Notes under the pieces: generated by a model
Told to the model about the DNA's origin: nothing
Databases searched by the model: none
What the model saw: only the letters and a program-made list of their open reading frames with translations
Position numbers and translations under genes: made by a program
Virus record (IMG/VR): IMGVR_UViG_3300042731_011014
Location: 1-64,000 of that record
DNA: 64,000 nucleotides
From: a virus
Direction: 5' to 3' (one strand)
Shown here: positions 9,001 to 16,482 of the stretch, one piece after another
Position numbering within the stretch: position 1 is the first letter of the stretch
How the letters are laid out: every line of letters starts with the position of its first letter

Positions 9001-9376
9001 GCACATTGTGAAAACGATTGTTTTTTTCTAGATACTTTTTAAGTTTGGCAGCTTCCTTTTTCGTTTTGAGTGGATAAATAATATAACCTAACAATCTACT
9101 TCTATCATCGCGTAACGTCACACCTTCAAATGGATTACTCAAATCATTTTCACGCTTATCGGGATCAATTCCTATATCATGACCCGCAGGTAGTGCAAAA
9201 GCCTGAAGACGTCTATTAGTATTAGTTTTTTTCCGTAATCCAAAATTCTTAGCAATGATATCAAGAAGATCTAAGATGCATTCTTGAATATCATTCACCT
9301 TAGGAGTTTTACGAGTGCATATATCAAGAAGTTTGTCCGCTTGTGTTCTTTCAATAGCGTTCGTACTAGTTCCCAT
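6026..9376 (-). CDS. Type ISP-like restriction-modification enzyme, without the SF2 helicase domain
   Basis: The 1116-residue product contains a gamma-class adenine methyltransferase core: RRGVFFTPRPVV at about residue 355, motif I DPATGTGTFLLE near 418 and motif IV NPPYSNYG near 550. The C-terminal part (CYRPFDFRF..., then a long specificity-like region) matches the Type ISP C-terminal domain. In LlaBIII-type enzymes the N-terminus has an Mrr-type nuclease and a SF2 helicase, totalling about 1600 residues. Here about 350 residues precede the methylase and no Walker motifs are seen, so it may act more like a Type IIG enzyme or be methylase-only. It starts inside the last codons of the upstream gene. 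A phage could use it for self-protection or to exclude rivals. Confidence 0.85.
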   Translation of the reverse strand: MGTSTNAIERTQADKLLDICTRKTPKVNDIQECILDLLDIIAKNFGLRKKTNTNRRLQAFALPAGHDIGIDPDKRENDLSNPFEGVTLRDDRSRLLGYIIYPLKTKKEAAKLKKYLEKNNRFHNVLVIYPDNNNANLELWQGRQKLTGKLRKGQGYKDAASVVNLLSRFFVVSKAKVKNPKELAEELAYRARYLRKLAINQLDEEKDEGPLRNLYNAFKESLIHDQTEEEFANAFAQTITYGLLTARWTGNEKLIEAGERFTRQTALKFIPETSPFLNELFKSILSMKINEQQGKMLWLVDDIADLLDRIDVSYVFGAGDVDSDTSTDPVIHFYELFLAAYDKELRNRRGVFFTPRPVVSYIVRSVHELLQKEFGLEDGLASTDTWGDVAKRIKGLSIPEGVKPEDPFVCILDPATGTGTFLLECIEVIERTMKDLWCRELKKKDWKDSEVLTKWSEYVSKHLLPRLFGYELMMAPYAVAHLKLAFKLRETGYQLGNYDNIKIYLTNTLEPPDSKANSKFLSMFKTLAKQAKDVNQVKLNKRFTIVIGNPPYSNYGQMNSNEWILGLISLYKHKLNEKKLNLDDDYIKFFRFAHLMIEQTGYGVVGLITNHTYLDGITHRRLRQSFLKSFGLLHFLDLHGSIKKAEQCPDGTPDNNVFDIQQGVAIALMAKITNVDEENQIKKTFHADLWGSREAKSIWLKQESISSTSWVALRPSSSRFFFSPKNTEHQEEYQSFLSLRDMFHEVATGFETARDHFAIGFTANELRNRIDSLLSSASDNFIQNELGLDDKRDWSLAKARERLRATSDPYADIKRCCYRPFDFRFTHYNDIIATWPRLKVLGSISSDNPAIVATRMIKGEKPQHFFVVQEPTDRTFISGKTSTSAFIFPIYIKKSTKEPHNKKKNYGKLILNIRKEAICTLLKKRVIEGLEDDWDDWDMLAFKTFHYLYAIFSSPCYRIRYQEFLKLDFPRVPHPVNEELFLSLSELGRKLIAIHALDSIPPYSVCSNYVGEVSPKVEKITYEKETIWIDKKKTCGFINVPEDVWTFYVGGYQICKKWLKDRRSKGSQPARTLNKHEISHYQKILRAISETIRIMKEIDIVIEQHGGWPEAFITKK

Positions 9377-9779
9377 CTAATTCACTCCTATAATTCTTAC
9401 ATTCTTTATTCGAGCAGTACATAGAAAATACCAAGTCAAAAGCATCACATCCACATAGTGGACATTCTGCGTTATATTCACCCCGTTTACCCTTACCATC
9501 ATACTTAAACAATCTTAATCCAATTCTTTCAACGTGCTTCACTTTGCAGATATCAACTATTTTTTCAGGAAGGATAACCAGATAGAACTGACTATAATCA
9601 CTTTGTTTTATTCCAAAAGACCTTATCCATTCACCGATTGATAGATCGTCACTAGAAGGTCCCCTTTGCTCCAGTGGCCTATACCCGTACTTAGATAGAT
9701 CTTCTACTAGTTTATCATCTAGTACGCATCTTATCTTAGATACAGCATCAAGGATTTTATCCAGTGATATGGTGTCCAC
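9366..9779 (-). CDS. Zinc-ribbon protein, 137 aa
   Basis: A C-terminal CPLCGCD...CSNKEC motif forms a likely zinc ribbon; the N-terminal 90 residues are unclassified. The start at 9779 overlaps the -1-frame end of the upstream frameshift gene by 23 nt, and its stop overlaps the restriction gene start. Function unknown. Confidence 0.75.
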   Translation of the reverse strand: MDTISLDKILDAVSKIRCVLDDKLVEDLSKYGYRPLEQRGPSSDDLSIGEWIRSFGIKQSDYSQFYLVILPEKIVDICKVKHVERIGLRLFKYDGKGKRGEYNAECPLCGCDAFDLVFSMYCSNKECKNYRSELDGN

Positions 9780-10091
9780 CTTTTACCTCAGGATTATTGA
9801 TTCCTAGAGATTCTACCTTTTCATTCACTAAGCTCATTTCGTCTTTTATTCTTTCATCTATTGAGCTTATATCACTCTGCATTCTTTTAATGCGAGATTC
9901 CATCTCGCGTTCTTTTTTTCTTTTATAATCACTAGGTTTTTAAGTTTCTCTTTTGCGTCAACAATCTTCTCAAGATCATTAAATCTTAATAAATCTATTA
10001 CACCAAATTCATTCTGATAAATCCTCAATGTTTTCTTTAATCTATCCATTTCTAAATTAAAGATTTCCTCTACCTTCTCCCTTTCCTGCAT
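9757..10091 (-). CDS. Coiled-coil protein expressed as 74-aa and predicted 111-aa frameshift forms
   Basis: The zero frame from ATG 10091 encodes 74 residues of heptad-like helix and stops at 9867. At codon 58-60 it reads GAA AAA AAG, giving a perfect A AAA AAG slippery heptamer. A -1 shift there continues the coiled coil without a break (KEREMESRIKRMQSDI) for 51 more codons to TAA at 9757, inside the next gene's 5' end. A 6-bp hairpin begins 3 nt after the heptamer. I infer programmed -1 frameshifting; an indel in the A7 run is the alternative. Confidence 0.6.
9892..9918 (-). promoter_or_regulatory. -1 ribosomal frameshift signal: slippery heptamer plus stem-loop
   Basis: A AAA AAG occupies 9918-9912 in the zero frame. 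After a 3-nt spacer, GCGAGA (9908-9903) pairs perfectly with TCTCGC (9897-9892) around a TGGAA loop. A AAA AAG is the efficient heptamer of E. coli dnaX and many insertion sequences; a stimulatory stem just downstream is the expected layout, though the 3-nt spacer is shorter than usual. Confidence 0.55.
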
Positions 10092-10126
10092 CGATTTTCT
10101 TCACATGTCTGGCAATCCAAAAGCAT

Positions 10127-10348
10127 TTATTCACTTCCTTCAATAAAAACTTCCATCTCAACTGCTAGCTCACAGTCAACCGCAACCCCTCCACTACGTA
10201 TTGGATAATCATATTGATTTGTTCTTACTATCATTATTTGCCCGTCCACACGGATCACATTACCATTTTCTAACCGATCAAAAGGAACAATTACCGGCCC
10301 CTGATCAGGATCCTCACTAAGCAATTCTACCGAATCAACAAAAAGCAT
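10127..10348 (-). CDS. Small unknown protein, 73 aa
   Basis: An acidic, probably beta-rich protein with no recognised motif. There is no strong ribosome site at the ATG; the region upstream holds short tandem repeats. Confidence 0.6.
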   Translation of the reverse strand: MLFVDSVELLSEDPDQGPVIVPFDRLENGNVIRVDGQIMIVRTNQYDYPIRSGGVAVDCELAVEMEVFIEGSE

Positions 10349-10365
10349 TTTATTTTACCAACTTA

Positions 10366-10443
10366 TAATAACTAGTAATAACTAGTAATGACTAGAATTA
10401 TCAAGGAATTACCCACACTCTGAGTACTCTGAGCACTCTAAAC
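10366..10443. repeat. Two short tandem repeats in an intergenic gap
   Basis: Three copies of a decamer (TAATAACTAG twice, then TAATGACTAG) span 10366-10395. Three copies of a nonamer (ACTCTGAGT, ACTCTGAGC, ACTCTAAAC) span 10417-10443. They lie in a 150-bp gene-free gap upstream of 10348 and resemble iterons or operator arrays. Confidence 0.6.
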
Positions 10444-10500
10444 GCTCAATTGAACAAGCCAGGAAATTTTAATCTTCAAAAGATATTTCATTACATTGCC

Positions 10501-10974
10501 CTAAAAAATACCTGCCATAAGTTCATGATAACTAAACTTATTTCCTAACGCATCCCTTATCGTGATTGTATCATAACTCCATCCATAAACTTTATTGTCG
10601 AACAAATAGACCTGTCTTGGTACTCTTGATTCTTGATTAACAAAGCTAATGCCCAACTGCGATGGCATCCAAAATCCACTTGTCCTTTTATCCCCGTCTG
10701 TATTGTCTTTTTTCTTTTCATTAATCAGATCCCAAAAACTCAGCTTCGCGAAATCTCCGCCACCATGCCTACCTTGTATTAATGGGAATTCATTGATATT
10801 GTACCATCTCTTCTCTTTTTCGAACTTAAAAACTAACCATATAAGAGCACGAGCCATCTGAGCATTCAACGTTCTTTTATACATTTTACATAGTTGCCCA
10901 CAACATGGACATTTTATTCCATCTTCCAGGTACTTATTTACCAAAGCTTTTGCTTCATTAAGTTCATTAATCAT
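10501..10974 (-). CDS. Zinc-finger-like unknown protein
   Basis: KCPCCGQLCK in the N-terminal third, followed by MYKRTLNAQMARAL, gives a metal-binding knuckle and a helix; a HGGGDFAKLSFWDL segment follows. I start at ATG 10974 with GAG nine bases upstream; a TTG at 10983 is possible. I do not recognise the family. Confidence 0.75.
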   Translation of the reverse strand: MINELNEAKALVNKYLEDGIKCPCCGQLCKMYKRTLNAQMARALIWLVFKFEKEKRWYNINEFPLIQGRHGGGDFAKLSFWDLINEKKKDNTDGDKRTSGFWMPSQLGISFVNQESRVPRQVYLFDNKVYGWSYDTITIRDALGNKFSYHELMAGIF

Positions 10975-11121
10975 TTTTCTCAACTCTTTAACTCTTTATT
11001 CATCTACTGCGCTCTTTTTTTCCTGAATTTTCATAAATTCCCTGATTCCATCCTTACTGTATCCTTCACTTGGAAAACAACAGTACTTCTTGGCTTCTTT
11101 CTGTATAATAATGTAGGCGCC

Positions 11122-11805
11122 TTAGCTCCACATGTACTCTGCCGGCCATAAGTCTGCAATCCACCGATTTCTTGTTTTTAAAAGCCCCATATGTCTCAAA
11201 TCCTCATATATCTCAAATCCACGTTTTGCCTCAGTGCATTTTAAACACTCTCCACATGGCTCAAGATCTTCTTTTACACCCTCACAAACAAACCAACAAT
11301 TTTTTGGTATCTTAAATACTTCTAGCTCCTGAATCACATCCTCTTTATGATACCATGCAAAAGGAAATCTGTAATACACATCGCCTCCTTTAAGTTTAAT
11401 CAGCGAATCAAAAACATTACAGTACTGTCTTTTAAAATGCCAAAAATCATCTCTTCTTATGTATGAAAAATTTACTGTATCGTTTTTATAAAGGTAAGGA
11501 AAAATATGACATAACCATATCTGCAATTGAGAGGTATATTTTGCATCATATTCCCCCTCTATCTTTATTTTTACATGATTTATATGAAAACCCTCTGATT
11601 TGGCAAACTCCAAATAGTTTTCCTGGGCTTTATTTTGGGCCATTAGCTGATATTCATTAATATTAATATGTCCAGCTATAGTAATTGCCCTAACTGGCAT
11701 ACTCCTGGATGAATAAGTTGCTAACCTATGAAGTAAAACAGTGCTATCTATTCCGCCAGACCAAAATACTACATTCCTATCGGCCTTTGTTGTCTTCTCA
11801 CTCAT
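11122..11805 (-). CDS. QueC-like PP-loop ATPase
   Basis: FWSGGIDSTVLL at residues 14-25 is the PP-loop that binds ATP in adenylating enzymes. The C-terminal CEG...CGECLKC cluster followed by RGFE matches the zinc site of QueC, which converts carboxydeazaguanine to preQ0. Phages use preQ0 pathways either for tRNA queuosine or for 7-deazaguanine DNA modification that resists restriction. No FolE, QueD or QueE is seen in this window, so the pathway cannot be assigned. After the TAA the frame stays open 43 codons (GAYIIIQKEAKKYCC) without a start codon before a late ATG. Confidence 0.75.
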   Translation of the reverse strand: MSEKTTKADRNVVFWSGGIDSTVLLHRLATYSSRSMPVRAITIAGHININEYQLMAQNKAQENYLEFAKSEGFHINHVKIKIEGEYDAKYTSQLQIWLCHIFPYLYKNDTVNFSYIRRDDFWHFKRQYCNVFDSLIKLKGGDVYYRFPFAWYHKEDVIQELEVFKIPKNCWFVCEGVKEDLEPCGECLKCTEAKRGFEIYEDLRHMGLLKTRNRWIADLWPAEYMWS

Positions 11806-11850
11806 CTATTTCTCCAGTATATTCCTTGCTCCAGATCCATTTAACTCTCT

Positions 11851-12089
11851 TTATAACCTTAAATCATAAATAGCATCCCAAACCCTTTGCCCTGCATCAG
11901 CAACAACTTTCTCTTCTACCGCTTTTTCATTAACTAAACCCTCGGTAGCTGCTCCGGGTACTTTGGCATGCAAATTCCCAAGACACTAGAAATACGTTTT
12001 ATCAGATCAAAGAAACTTGTGACTTTTTTTGAAACCTCATCTATCAAATACTTAAGGCCAAGTTCTATTAACTGATCAAGTGAATTCAT
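11851..12089 (-). pseudogene. Small gene with a -1 frame break
   Basis: ATG 12089 overlaps the previous stop (ATGA) and has GAGG upstream. It encodes MNSLDQLIELGLKYL...RISSVLG, and this frame ends in TAG at 11934. The -1 frame takes over as NLHAKVPGAATEGLV and ends in TAA at 11851. One extra G in TTGGGAATTT would join them. No slippery heptamer lies in the usable window, so an indel is likelier than programmed shifting. Confidence 0.5.
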
Positions 12090-12388
12090 TCTTTATCCTC
12101 ATCAGAAAAACCGCATCTAGAAAGGTTTTTTACTGCGTTATTCATGTTTTCTATAATCTTAGGTGGAATAGGCGTCCTCCATCTAATGTGCTTCAGGGCC
12201 TCACTGAGCGCCCTACACGCATCCTTTATAACTTCCGTACAGTCAACATCGTCCAACCTGTGTGATGTAATTAACGCATCTGAAATGGTCCTAAAACGAT
12301 TACCGCATGAACAAACCGCCCATTCAGTATCAAACATATTCGTGATTCTTACATCGTTATTACACTTTGGACACCGCATAATAAACAT
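12086..12388 (-). CDS. Zinc-ribbon protein, 100 aa
   Basis: The N-terminus MRCPKCNNDV...CSCGNRF is a two-knuckle zinc ribbon; the rest is helical. AAGGAGG lies about 12 nt before the ATG. Such ribbons are frequent in this operon. Function unknown. Confidence 0.75.
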   Translation of the reverse strand: MFIMRCPKCNNDVRITNMFDTEWAVCSCGNRFRTISDALITSHRLDDVDCTEVIKDACRALSEALKHIRWRTPIPPKIIENMNNAVKNLSRCGFSDEDKE

Positions 12389-12414
12389 AATATTTCAAGA
12401 CCTCCTTGATTTCA

Positions 12415-12846
12415 TTATGATAAACCGTCTTTTCTTAATTCAATAAGATTTTCCACAAGGTTACCTAACTCCTTGTAATAATCTGTATATTCCTTTTTCT
12501 TCTGAATATCTGTGCAAATATAACCAAGACAAGTAGCACTACGATCTTTCCACTTTAGCTTGCACCCGTTAGATGTCCAAAAACCACTGCTACTATCAAA
12601 CTTATACTGCTTTTTTAACTGCTCAAAAGTATTTAAGGCCTTCCTAGTTTTATTACTACTAGTATAAGATCTAACGTTTTTTATTGCATCAATATTGCCA
12701 AACCAAAAATATGCAAGGTTAGGCCCACAATCCAGACAGCAACAAATGCGATGACTTTGACAATTCTGACAATCTGTGCCGGTAATAATCTCATTTAACT
12801 CGCGAATCCTATCTATAACTTCTTTTATATTCATTTTTGGTATCAT
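12415..12846 (-). CDS. Cys-rich unknown protein
   Basis: CQNCQSHRICCCLDCG near residue 30 and further cysteines downstream suggest a metal cluster or disulfide-rich protein. GGAG just before ATG 12846 supports this start, though the spacing is short; ATG 12834 is an alternative. Confidence 0.7.
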   Translation of the reverse strand: MIPKMNIKEVIDRIRELNEIITGTDCQNCQSHRICCCLDCGPNLAYFWFGNIDAIKNVRSYTSSNKTRKALNTFEQLKKQYKFDSSSGFWTSNGCKLKWKDRSATCLGYICTDIQKKKEYTDYYKELGNLVENLIELRKDGLS

Positions 12847-13078
12847 ATCTCCAGCACGTATCAACTATACATCTATCACCACATGTTCGCCTACACGCCT
12901 TAAGAGATTGCTGCATTGCATTTGTCTTAAACTTATCAACACCAATCGCGCCACATCCAATCCGATAAATACTCATGGCATAGCAGGTATAATCCCGTCT
13001 GCCATCTGTTCTGGATGCATGATCTATAATATTTACAATTGCAACTACTATTATTATCAAAAAAACCTTTCTTATCAC
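12809..13078 (-). CDS. Small exported Cys-rich protein
   Basis: Begins MIRKVFLIIIVVAIVNII, a signal peptide or membrane anchor, then about 65 residues with eight cysteines (CRRTCGDRC, DTCW), likely oxidised outside the cytoplasm. GTG start at 13078. It could be an envelope or superinfection-exclusion protein; no family is recognised. Confidence 0.65.
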   Translation of the reverse strand: MIRKVFLIIIVVAIVNIIDHASRTDGRRDYTCYAMSIYRIGCGAIGVDKFKTNAMQQSLKACRRTCGDRCIVDTCWRYDTKNEYKRSYR

Positions 13079-13555
13079 CTAAACTTCGCCTTTTTTCCGT
13101 GCCACCCTCATCCTAGAACATGCTAATTTAATAACGGCGTCCCGAATTACATCGGCCATCTGAAACCAAAAATTAGCCTCCTCTACCGCACTAAATCCAT
13201 TCATTTCCACTTCGCCATCCAGTAGAGCGAATAGTCCTGGTGTTAAATGAAACCCAGGAGGGACATATTTAAGCAATTTATTAGTAATTGTCCCAAGTTT
13301 TAACCCATTGTACAGCTCAACCTCTGCCCTGATCTTATTTGCATCATACTTAGGGAGATCTTTTTTATCCATCTTTTGGCTCCATTTATTCACTTTTTCT
13401 ATGTATTCATCATCAACTCGACCTCTAAACCAAGATAGATCTTTACCGCTACCGGGTTCGCCCTCATATCCACAACTTCGCTTATAACACACTATTGCCT
13501 TAGTATATAAATTGGTTTGGGCGGTCATATCACCGCATTTCGGGCACTTTTCCAT
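13079..13555 (-). CDS. Zinc-ribbon protein, 158 aa
   Basis: MEKCPKCGDM...CYKRSCGYEG forms an N-terminal zinc ribbon. The remainder is mixed helical with a proline-glycine segment (VPPGFHLTPG) and no recognised fold. Its ATG overlaps the pyrF stop. Confidence 0.75.
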   Translation of the reverse strand: MEKCPKCGDMTAQTNLYTKAIVCYKRSCGYEGEPGSGKDLSWFRGRVDDEYIEKVNKWSQKMDKKDLPKYDANKIRAEVELYNGLKLGTITNKLLKYVPPGFHLTPGLFALLDGEVEMNGFSAVEEANFWFQMADVIRDAVIKLACSRMRVARKKGEV

Positions 13556-14343
13556 TATATCGACCGATTCAGCACTCTCTCGTTGGACGCCTCTACGACC
13601 ATGTTGTAAATTTTTTCGGCCACCTCGGCAGAATTATCAGCATCCCTCACCTCGCGGCCAACTACTATGATATCTGCCCCCTTCTCAATGGCTTCATTTG
13701 GGGTAACTACCCTTTTTTGATCATTAGGATCTGAACTTGGCAATCTAATTCCGGGTACCAGTAGATTTATTTTGTTTTTAGATGCCCATGAGGAAATCGT
13801 ATCACCTGAACTCTTGATTAACCGCATATCAAGATCCAATCCGGAGCATACAATACCATGCAACCCATGTTCAGCAGCCGAAATAACTCTATCTTCAAGA
13901 ATGTAATCAAGAATCTTACCAGCCCCACCATATACATCAGCAATATCGTCACCGGATACGGAAGTTAAAACCGATACGCCGAAAAGGCTAATACTATATT
14001 CATTTGCAATCTTAATAATCGGTTTTAAAGAACGCGGGCTATCACCAATATGAACAGTGGCATAATTGAACATGTAATTTTTAGCAAGAGATCTTAAGGT
14101 TCTCTCAACCGTGGTAGGTGTATCGTGGAGTTTAAGATCTAAAATGATTTTAGATCCAGGTGCACTGACCATTTTGATTTCATCTATCGCCTTAAATACC
14201 TTTTGCCCACTAGAACAAAACAGCTCTAGTCCAATCTTGTAGCTGCCAATCCAGTTGCAGGTTTCGGCTATTAAATCAATAGCTTTGAACTCATCATCTA
14301 CATCAAGTGCCAAGCAGATTCTATCCCTTACGCTCGTGATCAT
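13555..14343 (-). CDS. pyrF: Orotidine 5'-phosphate decarboxylase
   Basis: PyrF makes UMP from OMP in pyrimidine synthesis. The catalytic LDLKLHDTP block (Asp-Lys-Asp array) lies near residue 70 and the phosphate-gripper GADIIVVGRE near the C-terminus; both are diagnostic. Length (about 262 aa) fits the family. I choose ATG 14343 with AGGTG upstream; the GTG at 14352, directly after the previous stop, is equally placed. With purC, thyA, folA and nrdJ it forms a dispersed nucleotide-supply set. Confidence 0.92.
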   Translation of the reverse strand: MITSVRDRICLALDVDDEFKAIDLIAETCNWIGSYKIGLELFCSSGQKVFKAIDEIKMVSAPGSKIILDLKLHDTPTTVERTLRSLAKNYMFNYATVHIGDSPRSLKPIIKIANEYSISLFGVSVLTSVSGDDIADVYGGAGKILDYILEDRVISAAEHGLHGIVCSGLDLDMRLIKSSGDTISSWASKNKINLLVPGIRLPSSDPNDQKRVVTPNEAIEKGADIIVVGREVRDADNSAEVAEKIYNMVVEASNERVLNRSI

Positions 14344-14352
14344 AAAAAACAC

Positions 14353-14766
14353 CTATTCCTTGTTCTTTTCTATTCCATCCCTGTTAATTATTTCGGAATG
14401 AACTTCGATCACCTTATCTATCATCGCCTCCTCAATACTTCCATGACAGTAATGCTCTAGAAGCTTCACATATAATTTTGCAACTTGTTCTTGCTGATCA
14501 TTGCTCTCAATAAATTTATCATTTATAATCAAGCTTCCATTTTCCAATACAGATACATTTTGCCTACCGATGCTTATGCGGAATGCATCCGGTAAAGGTG
14601 AGCACTTAGCGCGGTCCCATGAATTCATAGGAAAATCATTAAGAACGGTTAGCAATTTAGTAATTTTTTTATTTTTCATATACTCAGTGTTCATTTGAGA
14701 GCTAATCACCGTTGATCTGCAACTATTTGAAAGCATAATGAATAAACAAACAACTATTAACCGCAT
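14353..14766 (-). CDS. Putative lipoprotein
   Basis: ATG 14766 has AAGGAG eight bases upstream and begins MRLIVVCLFIMLSNSC, a lipoprotein signal peptide with an LSNSC lipobox. The mature part is soluble and helical, 120 residues. Phage lipoproteins often act in lysis (outer spanin) or block superinfection; neither can be chosen here. Confidence 0.7.
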   Translation of the reverse strand: MRLIVVCLFIMLSNSCRSTVISSQMNTEYMKNKKITKLLTVLNDFPMNSWDRAKCSPLPDAFRISIGRQNVSVLENGSLIINDKFIESNDQQEQVAKLYVKLLEHYCHGSIEEAMIDKVIEVHSEIINRDGIEKNKE

Positions 14767-15350
14767 TGCAATAACTCCTTTTTTAGTTCCGGTAAATAAT
14801 CTATAATCGATCCCCTCACCCATCCCTTACTACTGACAGAATCTCCACAGATAAATGTACCTGTGCAAGAATTGGCTAACTTCTCGATCTCAAGCTTAAT
14901 AAGGATAGAAGTACATTTACTATAACTAACACCACTCTCATTGCTTATTTGTCTTGTACTCTTCTTGACCACACTCAATACATTTAAAACCTTTATACAT
15001 TCTTCAATCCTATTTCTTACCCCACCACACCTTTTGCTAACTTCCATCTCAAGTAGCTCATTATCAGAAGGCTCCTTAATCATAAAATAAACAAGTTTTT
15101 TCATTTTATGATTGCGCATTATACCATAATCATACATGATACCTGATACCTTCTTTTTTTTAAGAAAACCCTTATTGACCAATCCATCAAGCGTCGATCT
15201 GGCTTCATTTCTAAAAAGCTTCATAAAAGACATTAAGTCCTGAACACAAATCTCATCATTCTTCTTTAGCAAACTAATAGCGGCCTTCCTTCTCTTAAAC
15301 CTGTCAAAACCATCTTTACCAAAAACTGCTTTTATTAGCACGCTATCCAT
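14757..15350 (-). CDS. Winged-helix-like DNA-binding protein
   Basis: Two repeats of a helix-turn-helix-like pattern can be seen: DEICVQDLMSFMKLFRNEARSTLDGLVNKGFL early, and TRQISNESGVSYSKCTSILIKLE later. This suggests a tandem winged-helix regulator. Target unknown. The upstream ATG is at 15350. Confidence 0.65.
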   Translation of the reverse strand: MDSVLIKAVFGKDGFDRFKRRKAAISLLKKNDEICVQDLMSFMKLFRNEARSTLDGLVNKGFLKKKKVSGIMYDYGIMRNHKMKKLVYFMIKEPSDNELLEMEVSKRCGGVRNRIEECIKVLNVLSVVKKSTRQISNESGVSYSKCTSILIKLEIEKLANSCTGTFICGDSVSSKGWVRGSIIDYLPELKKELLQCG

Positions 15351-15392
15351 CGATTCCCATCACATCCTTCATTCTCTGAAATATTATTGATT

Positions 15393-15704
15393 CTATATCT
15401 TTATAGCACATTTACTCTTCCTTTTCGAAGGTACGTCAACCTGAGTAATTTTCAAATCGTTAAAGGTCATATCTGCCACAGGATCAGTATGATCTTGATT
15501 GATCGAATTAGCATCAGACAGATCAGCATAAAAACTCTCTCGTCTAAGAGCTATATCGCGCATTTTTTCCGCTACAGCCTCTAATTTGCTAAACATCTCC
15601 ATGTTCCCCGCCCGAAAATACTTCCATGCAGCATCAGTAAAAAACATTGCCCGCTCCCACAATTCACCCGATCTACCCTCCTTAAACATGGAATTATCCC
15701 TCAT
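15393..15704 (-). CDS. Unknown protein, about 103 aa
   Basis: ATG 15704 follows AGGTGAG and overlaps the end of the upstream coiled-coil gene. The product is helical, with a basic C-terminus (PSKRKSK). No family recognised. Confidence 0.65.
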   Translation of the reverse strand: MRDNSMFKEGRSGELWERAMFFTDAAWKYFRAGNMEMFSKLEAVAEKMRDIALRRESFYADLSDANSINQDHTDPVADMTFNDLKITQVDVPSKRKSKCAIKI

Positions 15705-16263
15705 CTTTCTCACCTGCACCAAAAAAATCATCGTAAATCATCGCTGACGCTTTTTTTTCGTGCAATGATTCCACGTTCTTTTTTCTTCTATCGATCCTCT
15801 CTTTTAGTCGTTCAATTTCACCGGTTTTTCTGATGATCTTCTTATCTTTTACTATCAAATCAATCTCAGAATCCATCATATCGTTAATTTGGCCAAGTTC
15901 AGCAGTTAATTCGCTGACAGCGGACTCGTGGACCATAATCAGCTCCATCGCTCCATCACGTACTATCTCTAATTCTTTCAATTTATTTTTTAAAGTTTGA
16001 ATTTCATTCTCAGTTGATTGAAGATCGTCACTGAGTATTTCGATCTTCACCTTCCGATTGAACACTTTTTTCTCAATCACGACACCTACAGCGGATTTCT
16101 GGCCTTTAATGAAATCTACCTGCTGATTCGCTTCTCTGGTCTCGTCAGATAGCTTTTTAAGCTTTTCCTCAAGATTCTTTAAAGGAACATCCCTACGGGG
16201 AGCAGAGGCTTTTTTGGTATTCTTTTTCTTTGCATCTCTACGATGTTTGGAATTCTTTGACAT
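15694..16263 (-). CDS. Coiled-coil protein, 189 aa
   Basis: A basic N-terminus is followed by nearly continuous heptad-rich helix, then a short acidic tail. AAGGAAAG precedes the ATG, and a copy of the shared promoter-like motif lies just upstream at 16273-16309, so it probably starts a transcript. An 8-bp inverted repeat lies inside it at 16020-16048. Function unknown. Confidence 0.75.
   Translation of the reverse strand: MSKNSKHRRDAKKKNTKKASAPRRDVPLKNLEEKLKKLSDETREANQQVDFIKGQKSAVGVVIEKKVFNRKVKIEILSDDLQSTENEIQTLKNKLKELEIVRDGAMELIMVHESAVSELTAELGQINDMMDSEIDLIVKDKKIIRKTGEIERLKERIDRRKKNVESLHEKKASAMIYDDFFGAGEKDEG
16020..16048. repeat. 8-bp perfect inverted repeat inside a CDS
   Basis: GAAGATCG at 16020-16027 and CGATCTTC at 16041-16048 flank a 13-nt loop. 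Confidence 0.6.
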
Positions 16264-16272
16264 GCTTTCCTT

Positions 16273-16309
16273 CTCAATTAAATGGTGATTGGTGGGACAA
16301 AAAAGTCAA
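16273..16309 (-). promoter_or_regulatory. Shared promoter-like motif, copy C
   Basis: On the minus strand TTGACT is followed after 21 nt by TTTAATTGAG, with ATCACCA directly before the second box. The same arrangement recurs at 49769, 56285 and 56676, each just upstream of a small gene. Confidence 0.55.
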
Positions 16310-16482
16310 CGTTTTTTCGTATCAAAAATAGGCTCTCCATTCTCGTACATCCACGCATATTGTGCTTTATTACATGATTCACACCTACACCAATAAACCC
16401 CTTTTTGCATTAAAATCCAACTTCTGTCTTTTATCTCAGAATTACAAAATATGCACTGGAATAAATTTGGTCTTTCACTCAA
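16306..16482 (-). CDS. Small zinc-ribbon protein
   Basis: CIFCNSEI and CRCESCNK form a zinc ribbon. I prefer the TTG at 16482, which overlaps the upstream stop and has AGGAG ten bases away; the longer frame to 16545 overlaps its neighbour by 70 nt. Confidence 0.6.
   Translation of the reverse strand: MSERPNLFQCIFCNSEIKDRSWILMQKGVYWCRCESCNKAQYAWMYENGEPIFDTKKR

Noticed and set aside
4949-9376. BREX or DISARM defence island
   Set aside because: Only a Type ISP-like methylase and one unknown gene are present; PglZ, BrxC, DrmA/B or similar genes are missing.
12776-13126. 116-aa plus-strand ORF
   Set aside because: It mirrors two real minus-strand genes with cysteine-rich or signal-peptide products and has no ribosome site.
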